A stretch of DNA of 64,000 nucleotides. Source: Streptomyces iconiensis. Its GTDB lineage: Bacteria; Actinomycetota; Actinomycetes; Streptomycetales; Streptomycetaceae. This document shows, piece after piece, positions 35,807 to 44,410 of the stretch (its first letter is position 1; the number at the start of each line of letters is the position of its first letter). The notes beneath the pieces are model-generated. The model ran no database searches. It was not told the DNA's origin and worked only from the letters and a program-made list of their open reading frames with translations. A program made the position numbers and the translations under genes. Where the stretch lies: NCBI RefSeq assembly GCF_028657195.3, contig NZ_JANCPR020000040.1, positions 20,397-84,396 of the forward strand, read 5' to 3'.

Positions 35807-37876
35807 TCAACTCGCGGACTCCACGGCCCCGTCGGTGCGCTCGGCCTGTGTCGGAACCAGGTCGTACTGCGCGGCCTGGGCCTGGTACATGGACCGGTAG
35901 AGCCCGCCCTCTCGTCCCATCAGCGTGCCGTGGTCGCCGTCCTCGACCAGGCGGCCCCGGTCGAGCACGTAGATGTGATCGGCGGTCGCGGTGGCCGCCA
36001 GGCGGTGGGTGATGAGGACCACCGTGGTGTCCTCCTCGGTGAGGCGCCGCAGCCGCGCGAACGTCTCGATCTCCGCGTGCGGGTCGAGCGCTGAGGTCGG
36101 CTCGTCGACGAGCACGAAAGCCGCGCCCCGGTAACGGATACGGGCGTGGGCCAGCTTCTGCCACTGCCCGCCGGAAATCTGCGTACCGCGCTCGTACCCC
36201 TTGACGACAATCGAGTCCCATCCGTGCGGAAGCCCGTCCACGATGTGCCGCGCGTCGGCGTCCCTCGCTGCCGTCTCCAGCCGCTCCCCGTCCGCGGGGA
36301 CACGCGCGTCCCCGATGGTGATGTTCGTACGGGCGCTCATCTGCCAGCGGGGATAGTCCTGGCCCAACAGCGCCACCTTCTCGAACAGCTGCCGCCGGTC
36401 GGCGTCCCGCACCTCCACGCGCACCGGATCGTCCGCCGTGCCGCCCCCTTCCCACCACACCCGGCCTTCGCCCGGGAGCATCAGCCCCGCGAGGATCTTG
36501 GCGAGGGTGGTCTTGCCCGAACCGTTGGCGCCGACCAGTGCGATCACTTTGCCTCGCGGTACCGAAAGGCTCACCGCGTCGAGCGCCGGTTTCTCCGCGC
36601 CGGGGTACGTGAAGGACACGTTGTCCACCCGGATCGCGTTCACGACCTCTGGCAGGTCGGCACCGCTCTCCGGGATCGCGTGCCGCGCGGCCATGTCGAT
36701 GGCCTCCTGGGTGTCGGTGAGCAACAGCATCTCCTCGTACATCCGGTTGAGTTGCATCACCAGGGAGGACAGCTTCGCGGTGGAGTTACGGATGGCGATC
36801 ACCGCCGTACCGCCGACGGCGAGCGGCATGCCGCCTCCGGTCAGCAGCCACCAGAGCATCCCGTAGGCGCCCAGAGCGGCCACCCCGGACAGCGCCGAGG
36901 CGATCAGGTCGGTGTGGGCCTGCGCACGCGCCAGACGGCGCTGCTCGGCCTCTGTGGAGGCCGACATCTCCCCGTACCCGCGCAGCAGCAGTTCCCCCGC
37001 CCCGTGCGCCCGGATCTCCGCTCCTGCGTGCGGCATCGTCAGGTACTGCAGCAGGCTGGCAATGGCCCGCCTGTGGTCGATCCAGTGCCGCCGCGAGGTG
37101 TACTCACGCCGGGCCGACCGGACAGCTCCCCACCCTTTGGGCAGCGCCACCCCCAGGAGCGTCGGCAGCAACAGCGGGTGCAGCGACGCGAGAACGGTCC
37201 CGGCCGCGACCATGCCGATCAGCGCGTTGGCGATACCGACGGACAGCCCGAGCATCCTGCGGGCGGAGTCCGTCCCGAACTTGCCTGCCTCCAGGACGCG
37301 TTGCACGGCCGGTTCCTCGGTCGCCACCAGCTCCACCCGCGTCACCGCTGTGTAGTAGCGCGTGGAGACCGCCCGTTCGACCTGTGGCTCCAGCCTGCCG
37401 GACATCGCCACCGACCACGCGGCCAGCACCGCCACGCACATGGACATCACCGCGAGCACGACCAGCGCGGGCAGCGCCTGCCGTAGCCGCTCAGGTGTCG
37501 GTCCACCCGCGAACAGCGAAGTGAGCACCCCGTTCACCGCGACGAGCCCGTAGGCGGAGGCCAGCCCCTGCCCGAGTTCGGCCAGCACCACACCGGCCAG
37601 CGCCCGCCGGTCGGCCTCCCAGGCCGCACGCACGACCAGCGCGACCATACGGGGCAGCGCCTGGGCCATCTCCCAGAAGCTCATCCGGATCAGCGCGCCC
37701 TCATGGCGCACATAGGCCTGGTCGTAGCGCAGCTTCCCGCCGAACATCTCCCGCTCGGCAGCAGAGACGTGCTCGTGCGCCCCCGTTTTCCGCGTACCAC
37801 TGGTACGTCTCCGCACACCACCCGCGCGTTTCCGCGTACTACTTGTGCGCTCTGCCGGTCTCCCCCAGCCGTTCAC
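35807..37876 (-). CDS. ABC transporter, fused permease and ATPase
   Basis: 689 residues if it starts at GTG 37876, which overlaps the Nudix stop by GTGA. The first 45 residues (STRKRAGGVRRRTSGTRKTG) are repetitive and may be untranslated; a GTG at VSAAEREMFGG or the following ATG are alternatives. The six-helix membrane domain spans about 75-380. The ATPase has Walker A GANGSGKT, Q-loop LLGQDYPRW, signature ISGGQ, Walker B AFVLVDEPTSALD and H-loop ITHR. The signature is followed by WQKLAHAR. It is an exporter-type half transporter forming a dimer. The substrate is unknown; in actinomycetes such proteins export peptides or antibiotics. Confidence 0.88.
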   Translation of the reverse strand: MNGWGRPAERTSSTRKRAGGVRRRTSGTRKTGAHEHVSAAEREMFGGKLRYDQAYVRHEGALIRMSFWEMAQALPRMVALVVRAAWEADRRALAGVVLAELGQGLASAYGLVAVNGVLTSLFAGGPTPERLRQALPALVVLAVMSMCVAVLAAWSVAMSGRLEPQVERAVSTRYYTAVTRVELVATEEPAVQRVLEAGKFGTDSARRMLGLSVGIANALIGMVAAGTVLASLHPLLLPTLLGVALPKGWGAVRSARREYTSRRHWIDHRRAIASLLQYLTMPHAGAEIRAHGAGELLLRGYGEMSASTEAEQRRLARAQAHTDLIASALSGVAALGAYGMLWWLLTGGGMPLAVGGTAVIAIRNSTAKLSSLVMQLNRMYEEMLLLTDTQEAIDMAARHAIPESGADLPEVVNAIRVDNVSFTYPGAEKPALDAVSLSVPRGKVIALVGANGSGKTTLAKILAGLMLPGEGRVWWEGGGTADDPVRVEVRDADRRQLFEKVALLGQDYPRWQMSARTNITIGDARVPADGERLETAARDADARHIVDGLPHGWDSIVVKGYERGTQISGGQWQKLAHARIRYRGAAFVLVDEPTSALDPHAEIETFARLRRLTEEDTTVVLITHRLAATATADHIYVLDRGRLVEDGDHGTLMGREGGLYRSMYQAQAAQYDLVPTQAERTDGAVESAS

Positions 37877-38316
37877 ACCGACCACCCCACACTCGTGTAC
37901 GTCCAGCCCTGGGCGATGCCCTCCAGCGCGGTCCGCGCGTAACCGACCACAGGGCACGGCAACGCCGCACGTGGCCACCAGGCCCACTCACGGCACCTGT
38001 CCGGCTCTCTCAGCTGCGGCTCGCCGCTCCACCTGTGCACACGGAAGAACAACTGGAGGCGCGGTTCCCCGGCCCCCGCACCGCGTACGTGCACGGTGTG
38101 CACCAGCTCCAGGTCCGGCTCGTCGAGTACGAACCCCAGCTCCTCGTACGCCTCCCGCACCGCACAGGCACGCACGCTCTCGTCCTCCACGTGCCCGGCC
38201 GGCAGGTGCCAGGTGTCCGGCGCGAACGCCGCCCCGGGAGCACGCCTCCCCAGGAGGACCCGCCTCCCGCGTTCGAATACAAGATGGGCCCCGATCGCAT
38301 GCGGCCATGGACGCAC
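37873..38316 (-). CDS. Nudix hydrolase
   Basis: 147 residues from GTG 38316, with AGGAGGAGTT directly upstream. Domain features include HLVFERGRRVLLGRRAPG at the start and the Nudix box GHVEDESVRACAVREAYEELGF. REAYEELGF matches the consensus exactly, but the first Gly and first Glu are separated by four residues rather than the canonical five, so one residue is missing in the loop. The family hydrolyses nucleoside diphosphates linked to another moiety. It is coupled to the ABC transporter by a 4-nt overlap. Confidence 0.88.
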   Translation of the reverse strand: MRPWPHAIGAHLVFERGRRVLLGRRAPGAAFAPDTWHLPAGHVEDESVRACAVREAYEELGFVLDEPDLELVHTVHVRGAGAGEPRLQLFFRVHRWSGEPQLREPDRCREWAWWPRAALPCPVVGYARTALEGIAQGWTYTSVGWSV

Positions 38317-38629
38317 AACTCCTCCTGGTTGACGGGAACTCGGACGGATGCGCGGTTCAACGGCCCCCGCACGAGCGAGGTGACGGCCCAGCCGGGGCGA
38401 TTCCCCGGACGCATGTACGGCAACCCCACTCCCGCCCCGTCCTGCCGGGGGCCGGCGCCACCTGCGCCCTGTGCGATTCACGCACGCGTGTACCGTCACC
38501 CTCACCGGGGATTGCGCCACTCTTCCGCCCCGGCCCCGCGGGCCCCGCGTCTTGTCCCAGGAGCCGGCCCCGCACAGCATCCAGCGGCCTGCCCAGTAGT
38601 CCGCTCCGGTCGATGTCCGAGGGGGAACG
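38317..38629. other. 313-nt divergent region between the Nudix and LLM genes
   Basis: It must hold promoters for both directions. A perfect palindrome CACGCGTG lies at 38483-38490, near the middle. No credible reading frame is present. Confidence 0.4.
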
Positions 38630-39529
38630 GTGACGACGGCAGAGGAAACCCGCCTGCGAATCGGCCGGTTCGGTGTGTGGCTCGCGCCCCAGACCTTGCT
38701 GGGTACGCCGGTTCCGGTGCAGCGCGAACAGTTCACCCGCATCGAACGGCTCGGATACGGCTCGCTGTGGACCGGTGAACCGCCGGCCACCGCACCGGTC
38801 AGCAGCCGCGAAATACTGGCCCAACTCGCCGTTGCCCTGGCGGCGACCGAACGGCTCGTCCTCGGGGCGGGCATCGCCAACATCGGCATGCGTGACCCCA
38901 TGGCCATGCACAGCGGAGCCGCGACTCTCGCCGAGGCATACCCGGGCCGGCTGATCCTCGGGCTCGGCGGCCAGAGCGGCGACCGCCCACTGACTCAACT
39001 GCGGCGTTACTTGGACGCGATGGACGAGGCCGCCACACGCATACCGCCCGGACCCCGGTACCCTCGCGTTCTCGCCGCACTGGGGCCCAAAGCGCACCAA
39101 GTGGCCGGCGAACGCACCGACGGCGTCCACCCGTTCATGCAACCGGTCGAGCACACCCGGGCAGCGCGGAAAGCACTGGGTCCCGGCCCGCTACTGGTCC
39201 CCCACCAAGCCCTGTACCTCGACACCAACGCCGAAACGGCTCGTGCCCAACTCCGCGCGCTCCTCACCACCGGCCGGCGCGAAGTTGTCGAGACCCCCTA
39301 CACCAGGAACTACCGGCGGCTCGGCTACGGGAACGACGACCTGGCGGGCGAGTACAGCGACCGGCTCATCGACGCCACACTTGCCTGGGGCGACGAAGCC
39401 ACCATCGCCGACCGGCTCCACGCCCACCTGGACGCGGGCGCCGACCACGTACTCCTGCACCCCTTGACCCCCGATCTCCCCTCCGCCGTTGACCACTTGG
39501 AACGCCTGGCCCCGCTCCTACGCCCCTGA
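38630..39529 (+). CDS. LLM-class F420-dependent oxidoreductase
   Basis: 299 residues from GTG 38630 (GAGGGGGAACG upstream). The TIM-barrel luciferase-like family is indicated by FGVWLAP, ERLGYGSLWTGEPP, ATERLVLGAGIANIGMRDPMAMHSGAATLAEAYPGRLILGLGGQSG, and VLAALGPKAHQVAGERTDGVHPF. TIGR03620-type sequences of this length use coenzyme F420. Mycobacteria and streptomycetes hold dozens of such enzymes with diverse substrates. It is followed by a terminator hairpin and appears monocistronic. Confidence 0.92.
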   Translation: MTTAEETRLRIGRFGVWLAPQTLLGTPVPVQREQFTRIERLGYGSLWTGEPPATAPVSSREILAQLAVALAATERLVLGAGIANIGMRDPMAMHSGAATLAEAYPGRLILGLGGQSGDRPLTQLRRYLDAMDEAATRIPPGPRYPRVLAALGPKAHQVAGERTDGVHPFMQPVEHTRAARKALGPGPLLVPHQALYLDTNAETARAQLRALLTTGRREVVETPYTRNYRRLGYGNDDLAGEYSDRLIDATLAWGDEATIADRLHAHLDAGADHVLLHPLTPDLPSAVDHLERLAPLLRP

Positions 39530-39578
39530 TCCCCGCCCCCTGCACGGCGAGGGCAGACCGCTCCACCATGAAGGGGAC

Positions 39579-39600
39579 CGTCTCGGGGCCACCCGAGACG
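39579..39600 (+). terminator. terminator hairpin after the LLM gene
   Basis: Perfect 9-bp stem CGTCTCGGG/CCCGAGACG with a 4-nt loop, 50 nt past the stop. It lacks a U-tract, as is usual for streptomycete terminators. Confidence 0.65.
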
Positions 39601-39837
39601 AACGGTGGGGGCAGGCCCGCCACATGGAAGCTCCTCTCGGCCGCCGTCGACCGCCGGCTCAAGAGCGGCGCGCACGACCGGCGGCCCCGGGGAGAGAAAC
39701 AACGACCACCGCACCCCCACGTCCCGCCGCCACGCGCTCACTGACCGCGGTCACCCACCTCCACGCACCTCACAGGCGGCCTGACCCGCACTCTGAGACG
39801 GTTGCCCGGCTGCCTCGGCAGCGGTGAGTTACTACCT

Positions 39838-40029
39838 GTGCGCACCCGCCCCGACTGGAGCGCCACCGGTAGACGTCTTGGGCTGCTCACTGCGGCAGTC
39901 CTCGGCATGGGCGTCATGGCCACATGGGCGTTCCGTAGCTACCGGAAGCCGACGAAGGCCGGACATCAAGCACCAAGGGGCGGCCCACGAGAGCGCGCGG
40001 CCCATCAGAGCAGCAGCACCCCCACTTAA
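39838..40029 (+). CDS. possible small single-pass membrane protein
   Basis: 63 residues from GTG 39838 to TAA. It begins RTRPDWSATGRRLGLL, has one hydrophobic helix (LLTAAVLGMGVMATWAF), then a basic tail (RSYRKPTKAGHQ). The pattern fits a small inner-membrane protein, but the ribosome binding site is weak and I know no family. The rest of 39601-39837 shows nothing coding. Confidence 0.35.
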   Translation: MRTRPDWSATGRRLGLLTAAVLGMGVMATWAFRSYRKPTKAGHQAPRGGPRERAAHQSSSTPT

Positions 40030-40046
40030 AGCAAACAATTGGCGTT
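40028..40046. promoter_or_regulatory. upstream imperfect operator of the MFS gene
   Basis: AAAGCAAA-CAA-TTGGCGTT: the left arm is identical to the arm of the perfect site 46 bp downstream, and the right arm matches it at 6 of 8 positions with the same 3-bp spacer. It appears to be a second, weaker copy of the same operator. Confidence 0.5.
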
Positions 40047-40073
40047 AAGCCTGAGCGGGCTCTACGCTCCCCT

Positions 40074-40092
40074 AAAGCAAACACTTTGCTTT
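40074..40092. promoter_or_regulatory. perfect operator just upstream of the MFS gene
   Basis: AAAGCAAA-CAC-TTTGCTTT, an 8-3-8 perfect inverted repeat, AT-rich against a GC-rich background and ending 19 nt before the ATG. It overlaps the place expected for the transcript start. With the upstream copy it makes a two-site array for a dimeric repressor. Confidence 0.6.
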
Positions 40093-40111
40093 TACTTCTC
40101 AAGGGAGTCCC

Positions 40112-41545
40112 ATGCCCAGCGCCCCACCAGGCGTGCCCGCACAGCGCATCCGTAGAGCGTCCCGTACGGCCTTCGCGCTCCACGCCTCGGTCCTGATCGC
40201 CCTACTCGCCGCATCCAGCGCGCCGACGCCGCTGTACTCCCTCTATCAGGACCAATGGGAGCTTTCCTCGCTCACCGTCACCGTGGTCTTCAGCGCCTAT
40301 GCCTTGGCGCTCCTCGCATCCCTGCTCACTACTGGCGCGCTTTCCGACCATGTGGGGCGACGTCCCGTCCTGGCAGGCACGCTGACGGTTCAGGCCCTGT
40401 CCATGGTCCTGTTCACCCAGGCGGACGGCCCCGGCCTGCTGATCACCGCGCGGATCTTGCAGGGACTGGCCACCGGCGCTGCCACCACAGCAGCCGGCGC
40501 GGCCCTGCTCGACCTTGAGGACCCTGCCCGTCCGGGCCGGTCCGCCGTGACCAACAGCATCGCCCCGGTGGCAGGCATGGCCACCGGAGTCCTGGCCGCG
40601 ACGCTCCTCGTCCGCTTCGCACCCGCCCCCACGCTCACCGTGTACCTGCTACTGGCCGCGCTGTTCGCGCTCCAGGCGATCGCCGTCCTCCGTACCGAAG
40701 AAACGGCCCGCAGCCGGCCCGGCGCCTGGCGCTCACTGCGCCCGCACATCACCGTGCCCCCGCCCGCCCGGCGCGCACTGCTACAGGCGGGCACGGGCAT
40801 CGCCGCCGTCTGGGCACTGGGCGGCTTCTACTCCTCCCTCGGCCCCGCACTCGTCCGTCTTGTCGCTCCCACCGCACCACAGGCGGCCGGCGGAATGCTC
40901 TTCTTCACCGTCACCGCCGCAGCGGCGCTCACTGTGTGGGCCCTGCGCGGGACGGCGCCGGCCAGCGCCGCCATGGCCGGATGCTGCGCCGTACTGCCGG
41001 CGGCGGCCCTGACACTGACCGGCATACATCTCGGCAACCTGCCCGCCGTGTTCGGCGGAGCGGTCCTGGCAGGCACCGCCTTCGGCGCCGTGTCCCAGGG
41101 CGCCGTACGCATGATGCTCGGCCCCGTATCGGAGAAGGACCGGGCCGCGACCCTGGCCACCTACTACGTCCTCAGCTACCTGTCGATGAGCCTTCCCGCC
41201 GTCGCCGCGGGCACGGCCACCGAACTGTGCGGACTCCGTACGACAACTCATGCCTACGCGCTCACCACAGCCCTGCTCGCCGTCGCGGCCACAGTGGCAC
41301 TCATCCCAGCCCTGCGAACGACGGCACACACCGGCGCCGACGCCGACAGCGCAAACACCCCCGCGCTGGCCACAGCAGGCAAGACCAGGACGCATCAGCC
41401 CCTCCCAAGGACCGCATCCGGTGAATGGCCCCATCTCGAACCGCCTCTGCACGAGACGGTCGAAGAATGGAACTGCGCCAGGTGGAGTGCTTCGGCGCTC
41501 CATGGACGCGATTCTCGACGAGACGGCGTACTGAACAACCTGTAG
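40112..41545 (+). CDS. MFS transporter
   Basis: 477 residues from ATG 40112 (AAGGGAG upstream). Twelve hydrophobic segments are seen, with the MFS loop 2-3 motif LLTTGALSDHVGRRPVLAG. The YSLYQDQWELSSLTVTVVFSAYALALL start resembles drug-exporting MFS proteins of actinomycetes. The hydrophobic part ends near residue 405. The last 60 residues are polar and, from about 452, are read across the start of a decayed LysR gene in another frame, so the C-terminus was probably created by that rearrangement. Twin operators lie upstream, but no intact regulator is adjacent. Confidence 0.88.
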   Translation: MPSAPPGVPAQRIRRASRTAFALHASVLIALLAASSAPTPLYSLYQDQWELSSLTVTVVFSAYALALLASLLTTGALSDHVGRRPVLAGTLTVQALSMVLFTQADGPGLLITARILQGLATGAATTAAGAALLDLEDPARPGRSAVTNSIAPVAGMATGVLAATLLVRFAPAPTLTVYLLLAALFALQAIAVLRTEETARSRPGAWRSLRPHITVPPPARRALLQAGTGIAAVWALGGFYSSLGPALVRLVAPTAPQAAGGMLFFTVTAAAALTVWALRGTAPASAAMAGCCAVLPAAALTLTGIHLGNLPAVFGGAVLAGTAFGAVSQGAVRMMLGPVSEKDRAATLATYYVLSYLSMSLPAVAAGTATELCGLRTTTHAYALTTALLAVAATVALIPALRTTAHTGADADSANTPALATAGKTRTHQPLPRTASGEWPHLEPPLHETVEEWNCARWSASALHGRDSRRDGVLNNL

Positions 41546-41805
41546 TCGCGTGATAGTTGAGGACCCAACCGCCGCGACGCGCACGCCACCAAGTCGCTCT
41601 CACCGACGCCGGCCATGCCCTGCCGCTCAAGGCTCCCGCCACCCTCGACGCCGCCCGAGACGCGCGTGACACCCTGCACGAGGTCACTGGCGACGTCCGG
41701 GTCACCGCTGCGGAGGATGAGGTGGGCCGGCCCGTGCGGGGACAGCGCCAATGGCGCGCCCCGCCGCAGACCGGCAAGCCGCCCCGGACCACCAGATTTT
41801 GCTGA
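41467..41805 (+). pseudogene. decayed LysR-type regulator
   Basis: ATG 41467 opens MELRQVECF, the standard LysR N-terminus. The frame then becomes meaningless and meets TGA-TAG at 41551-41556. In the same frame downstream, ARHQVALTDAGHALPLKAPATLDAARDARDTLHEVTGDVRV matches the segment that follows the LysR helix-turn-helix (VALTDAG, then the linker helix). About 45 residues containing the recognition helices are missing, and nothing after the linker helix is preserved. It is a remnant of a regulator that may once have controlled the MFS gene, whose 3' end overlaps it. Confidence 0.7.
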
Positions 41806-41824
41806 CCACGCATGACAACGCGAG

Positions 41825-41862
41825 ATGACGGCCTGCCCCGGAATCCCGGGGCAGGCCGTCAT
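41825..41862. terminator. strong hairpin terminator
   Basis: A perfect 17-bp stem (arms 41825-41841 and 41846-41862) with a 4-nt loop. It sits between the rightward MFS/LysR relic and the leftward tRNA gene and can act in both directions. Confidence 0.8.
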
Positions 41863-41946
41863 GCACGAATTCTGCAAGAACAAGGCGGCACTGCGGCCGA
41901 CCACACCAGACGGCGCCACCCACCACCCCGAACGAACCCCGGGAAC

Positions 41947-41991
41947 GACGAAGATCCCCGCCGATCACCATGATCGGCGGGGATCTTCGTC
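41947..41991. terminator. very strong hairpin terminator of the tRNA gene
   Basis: A perfect 21-bp stem (arms 41947-41967 and 41971-41991) with a 3-nt loop, 36 nt downstream of the 3' end of the leftward tRNA. It also faces the rightward transcription from the MFS gene. Confidence 0.85.
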
Positions 41992-42026
41992 AACCGAACC
42001 TGAGCCAACTCAAGAACGATTCGCTG

Positions 42027-42100
42027 TGGACCTGAGGGGATTTGAACCCCTGACCCTCTCGTTGCGAACGAGATGCGCTACCGGACTGCGCCACAGGCCC
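42027..42100 (-). tRNA. tRNA-Ala(CGC)
   Basis: Read leftward, the 74-nt sequence folds as a cloverleaf: acceptor stem GGGCCTG/CAGGTCC with the G3-U70 wobble pair that identifies alanine tRNAs, anticodon loop TTCGCAA (anticodon CGC, codon GCG), and T-arm with GGTTCAAATC. The discriminator base is A. CCA is not encoded. A strong hairpin follows. GCG is a common codon here. Confidence 0.95.
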
Positions 42101-42178
42101 TTGCGACGTGTGAAACCTTAGCACCGACTTCGGGTCGTGACGAAATCCGTTCCTGCCCTGGTCACAACGGCGCGGGGA

Positions 42179-43615
42179 TCACTCATTGGCCGCGCGGGGG
42201 CGGTCCTCGTCCTCGTACTGGTCGAAGAGCGGGGTGCGGCTTCGGTCACGCGTGCGGCGGGGGCGGGCGGCCGGCTGGTCCTCGGGGGCGGGCTCGGGGG
42301 CGGCGGGCGCCGGCTGAGTGACGGGGGCCGAGCTGGAGCGGGCCGAGCTCCAGGCGTCCGGGGCCTCCAGGTCTACGTTCCGGTTGGTACGAGGTGCTAC
42401 TGGGGCGCTCACATAGGTGGGCAGGGGTACGGGGACCGGCTCCCAGCCCTCTCCCTCGGGGTGCTCGCGATCGGGCGCGCGCTGCTGATCGACCCACTCG
42501 GCGTGGTCGGTCTGCTCGACAAGGGCACGCCGTTCGGCGGCCTCCTGCTCCTCGGCGCGTGCGCGGGCCTCCTCAGCACGCGCGCGGGCCTCCTGCCGTG
42601 CGTCCGGACGCAGTTCACCGCGGGGCTCGCGCTCGTGCGGGCCGCCCGTCCGCGCCTCAGTACCGCCGCCGCGCGCAGGTTCGCGCCCTGCCCTGGGCTC
42701 GCGCGTACGGCCCCTGCTCCGGCCCGGCCGGGAGGGCGGGCCCGGGTCGGGAGCCGCATCGGGTGCAGGTGCGTGCACGCGGCCGGTACGGGTGTCACGG
42801 GCCGCGCCCGGCCGGGGCCGCCGCTCGTGCAGATTGCGGGCCGCGGCCTCGGCGCGCTGGCGGTCCATGGTGAAGGTGAAGCGGCGGCGTTCCTGGCCGC
42901 GCAGGTGGGCGATGTACGCGCTCAGCAGTGCGGCCGGGGCCGCGGGTGCCCACAGGAAGGCGAGGCCGCCCACCGCGGCGACGACCGCGCCGACGCTGAA
43001 GGCGAGGAAGAGCATCATCGTGGTGCGGCGGCGCCGTGCAAGCAGCTTGGCGCGCTTGACCTGCTTGGCCCGCTTCGCCTCCAGGACCGCGTTGCCTCCG
43101 GCACCCGGGGCGCCGGCCGGGCCGCCCGTTCCGGGCCGGGACTTACGGCCCTGGAGTCCCTCGTGCCCGTGCCCGTCCGGGGACTCCACCGTCCGTGACC
43201 GTCCGCGCGGCCCCTCAGCAGCGGGGGCGAGCGCCTCTGTGGGCGCTTCCGAACCGTGCGAGCTGACCATGGTCTTGGGGTCGGCAAAGGCCCGGACGTC
43301 CACCGCCGCGCCGGCGTCCGGGTCACTCCGGTACGCGTCATCGCCGTAGCCGCCAGGCTCGCCCTCGGGGCCGGCCCGCGCCGGGAGCGAGGGCGGATCG
43401 TCCGCCTCGCGTGCGTCGCGTGCCTCACGCCGCTCCGCGTCCCTCGCGTAACGGCGCTCCATACCGGCCTTGCCGGACAGCAGCCGGATGGCGGTGCTGA
43501 AGCGTTCCGTCGGACGGGCTTCGTTCAACTCGTCCTGCCTGCGAAGCCACATCGGCACCAAGTAGGCGGCCCAGGCCCCGACGATGACTGCGTAGATGAG
43601 GCCACTGCTGCTCAC
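42179..43615 (-). CDS. sepX: division membrane protein SepX (GlpR homologue)
   Basis: 478 residues from GTG 43615 (VSSSGLIYAVIVGAWAAYLVPMWLRRQDELNEARPTERFSTAIRLLSG). An N-terminal membrane helix is followed by a polar stretch, a second two-helix hairpin near 215-260 (MMLFLAFSVGAVVAAVGGLAFLWAPAAPAALLSAYIA), and a long Arg/Pro/Glu-rich C-terminus (about 290-478). This is the layout of the actinobacterial SepX, needed for septation and sporulation in Streptomyces, whose corynebacterial homologue GlpR is the membrane receptor of the gephyrin-like Glp. The glp gene lies in the same block. No Shine-Dalgarno is visible; TACCGT 6 nt upstream suggests a leaderless transcript. Confidence 0.88.
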   Translation of the reverse strand: MSSSGLIYAVIVGAWAAYLVPMWLRRQDELNEARPTERFSTAIRLLSGKAGMERRYARDAERREARDAREADDPPSLPARAGPEGEPGGYGDDAYRSDPDAGAAVDVRAFADPKTMVSSHGSEAPTEALAPAAEGPRGRSRTVESPDGHGHEGLQGRKSRPGTGGPAGAPGAGGNAVLEAKRAKQVKRAKLLARRRRTTMMLFLAFSVGAVVAAVGGLAFLWAPAAPAALLSAYIAHLRGQERRRFTFTMDRQRAEAAARNLHERRPRPGAARDTRTGRVHAPAPDAAPDPGPPSRPGRSRGRTREPRAGREPARGGGTEARTGGPHEREPRGELRPDARQEARARAEEARARAEEQEAAERRALVEQTDHAEWVDQQRAPDREHPEGEGWEPVPVPLPTYVSAPVAPRTNRNVDLEAPDAWSSARSSSAPVTQPAPAAPEPAPEDQPAARPRRTRDRSRTPLFDQYEDEDRPRAANE

Positions 43616-43786
43616 ACTCACACGGTAGAGGGGATTGCATGAGCCCATCTGCCAAATGCGGCGGTGTGTCGCACGATCTGGCTGATCCCTCGAACTTTTT
43701 TTGTGATTGCCGAGCTACACAACGCTAAATGTGGCCGTTCAATGGCCGGAGTGGGACCGTTCCGTGTGCAATATCGAACGTTTATT

Positions 43787-44410
43787 TTATTTCTGGGAAG
43801 CGCCCGGACTGGCCCTGTGCCAGCGGGCCAGCAGCCCCTCCGGCACTTCTTCCGTCGTCAGCGCATACACCAGATGGTCGCGCCAAGCACCGTCGATGTG
43901 GAGATAGCGCGGCCGTGTCCCTTCTTCCCTGAAGCCGAGTTTCTCCACCACGCGTCTACTGGGTGCGTTCTCCGGCCGGATACATACCTCAATACGGTGA
44001 AGACCGACCGAGCGGAAACAGTGGTCGACGGCCAGTGCCACGGCGGTCGGCATGACGCCGCGGCCCGCGACGGCGCGGTCGATCCAGTAACCGATATGGC
44101 CGGAACACATCGAGCCCCAGGTGATTCCCGCGACGGTCAGCTGGCCCGCCAAGCGTCCCTCGTGTTCCACGACGAACGGCAGCATCCTGCCCGCCTGCGC
44201 CTCTCCCCGTAGGTGGCGGACCATCTGCCGGTAGGTCGGGCGGCGCGGAGGCAGGTGCCCGGGCGGGGCAGGCGGAACCGTGGCCTCCCAGGGGCGCAGC
44301 CAGTCACGGTTGCGCTGGTTGACCTCACGCCAGGCACGCTGGTCACGCAGTCTTATCGGGCGGAGGGCCGTGGGGCCGTCCACCAGCCGGGCAGGCCACG
44401 GAGCGTTCAG
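43787..44410 (-). CDS. rimJ: RimJ-like GNAT N-acetyltransferase with a probable CTG start
   Basis: 207 residues if it begins at CTG 44410. The protein body, ALRPIRLRDQRAWREVNQRNRDWLRPWEAT..., GYWIDRAVAGRGVMPTAVALAVDHCF and HRIEVCIRPENAPSRRVVEKLGFREEG, is the RimJ/RimL acetyltransferase family that modifies ribosomal protein N-termini. The homologous N-terminus starts at NAPWPARLVDGP, where no ATG, GTG or TTG exists; the CTG there overlaps the stop of the upstream gene (CTGA) and has AGGGGA 9 nt before it. The first GTG (44383) would delete nine conserved residues. Confidence 0.82.
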   Translation of the reverse strand: MNAPWPARLVDGPTALRPIRLRDQRAWREVNQRNRDWLRPWEATVPPAPPGHLPPRRPTYRQMVRHLRGEAQAGRMLPFVVEHEGRLAGQLTVAGITWGSMCSGHIGYWIDRAVAGRGVMPTAVALAVDHCFRSVGLHRIEVCIRPENAPSRRVVEKLGFREEGTRPRYLHIDGAWRDHLVYALTTEEVPEGLLARWHRASPGASQK

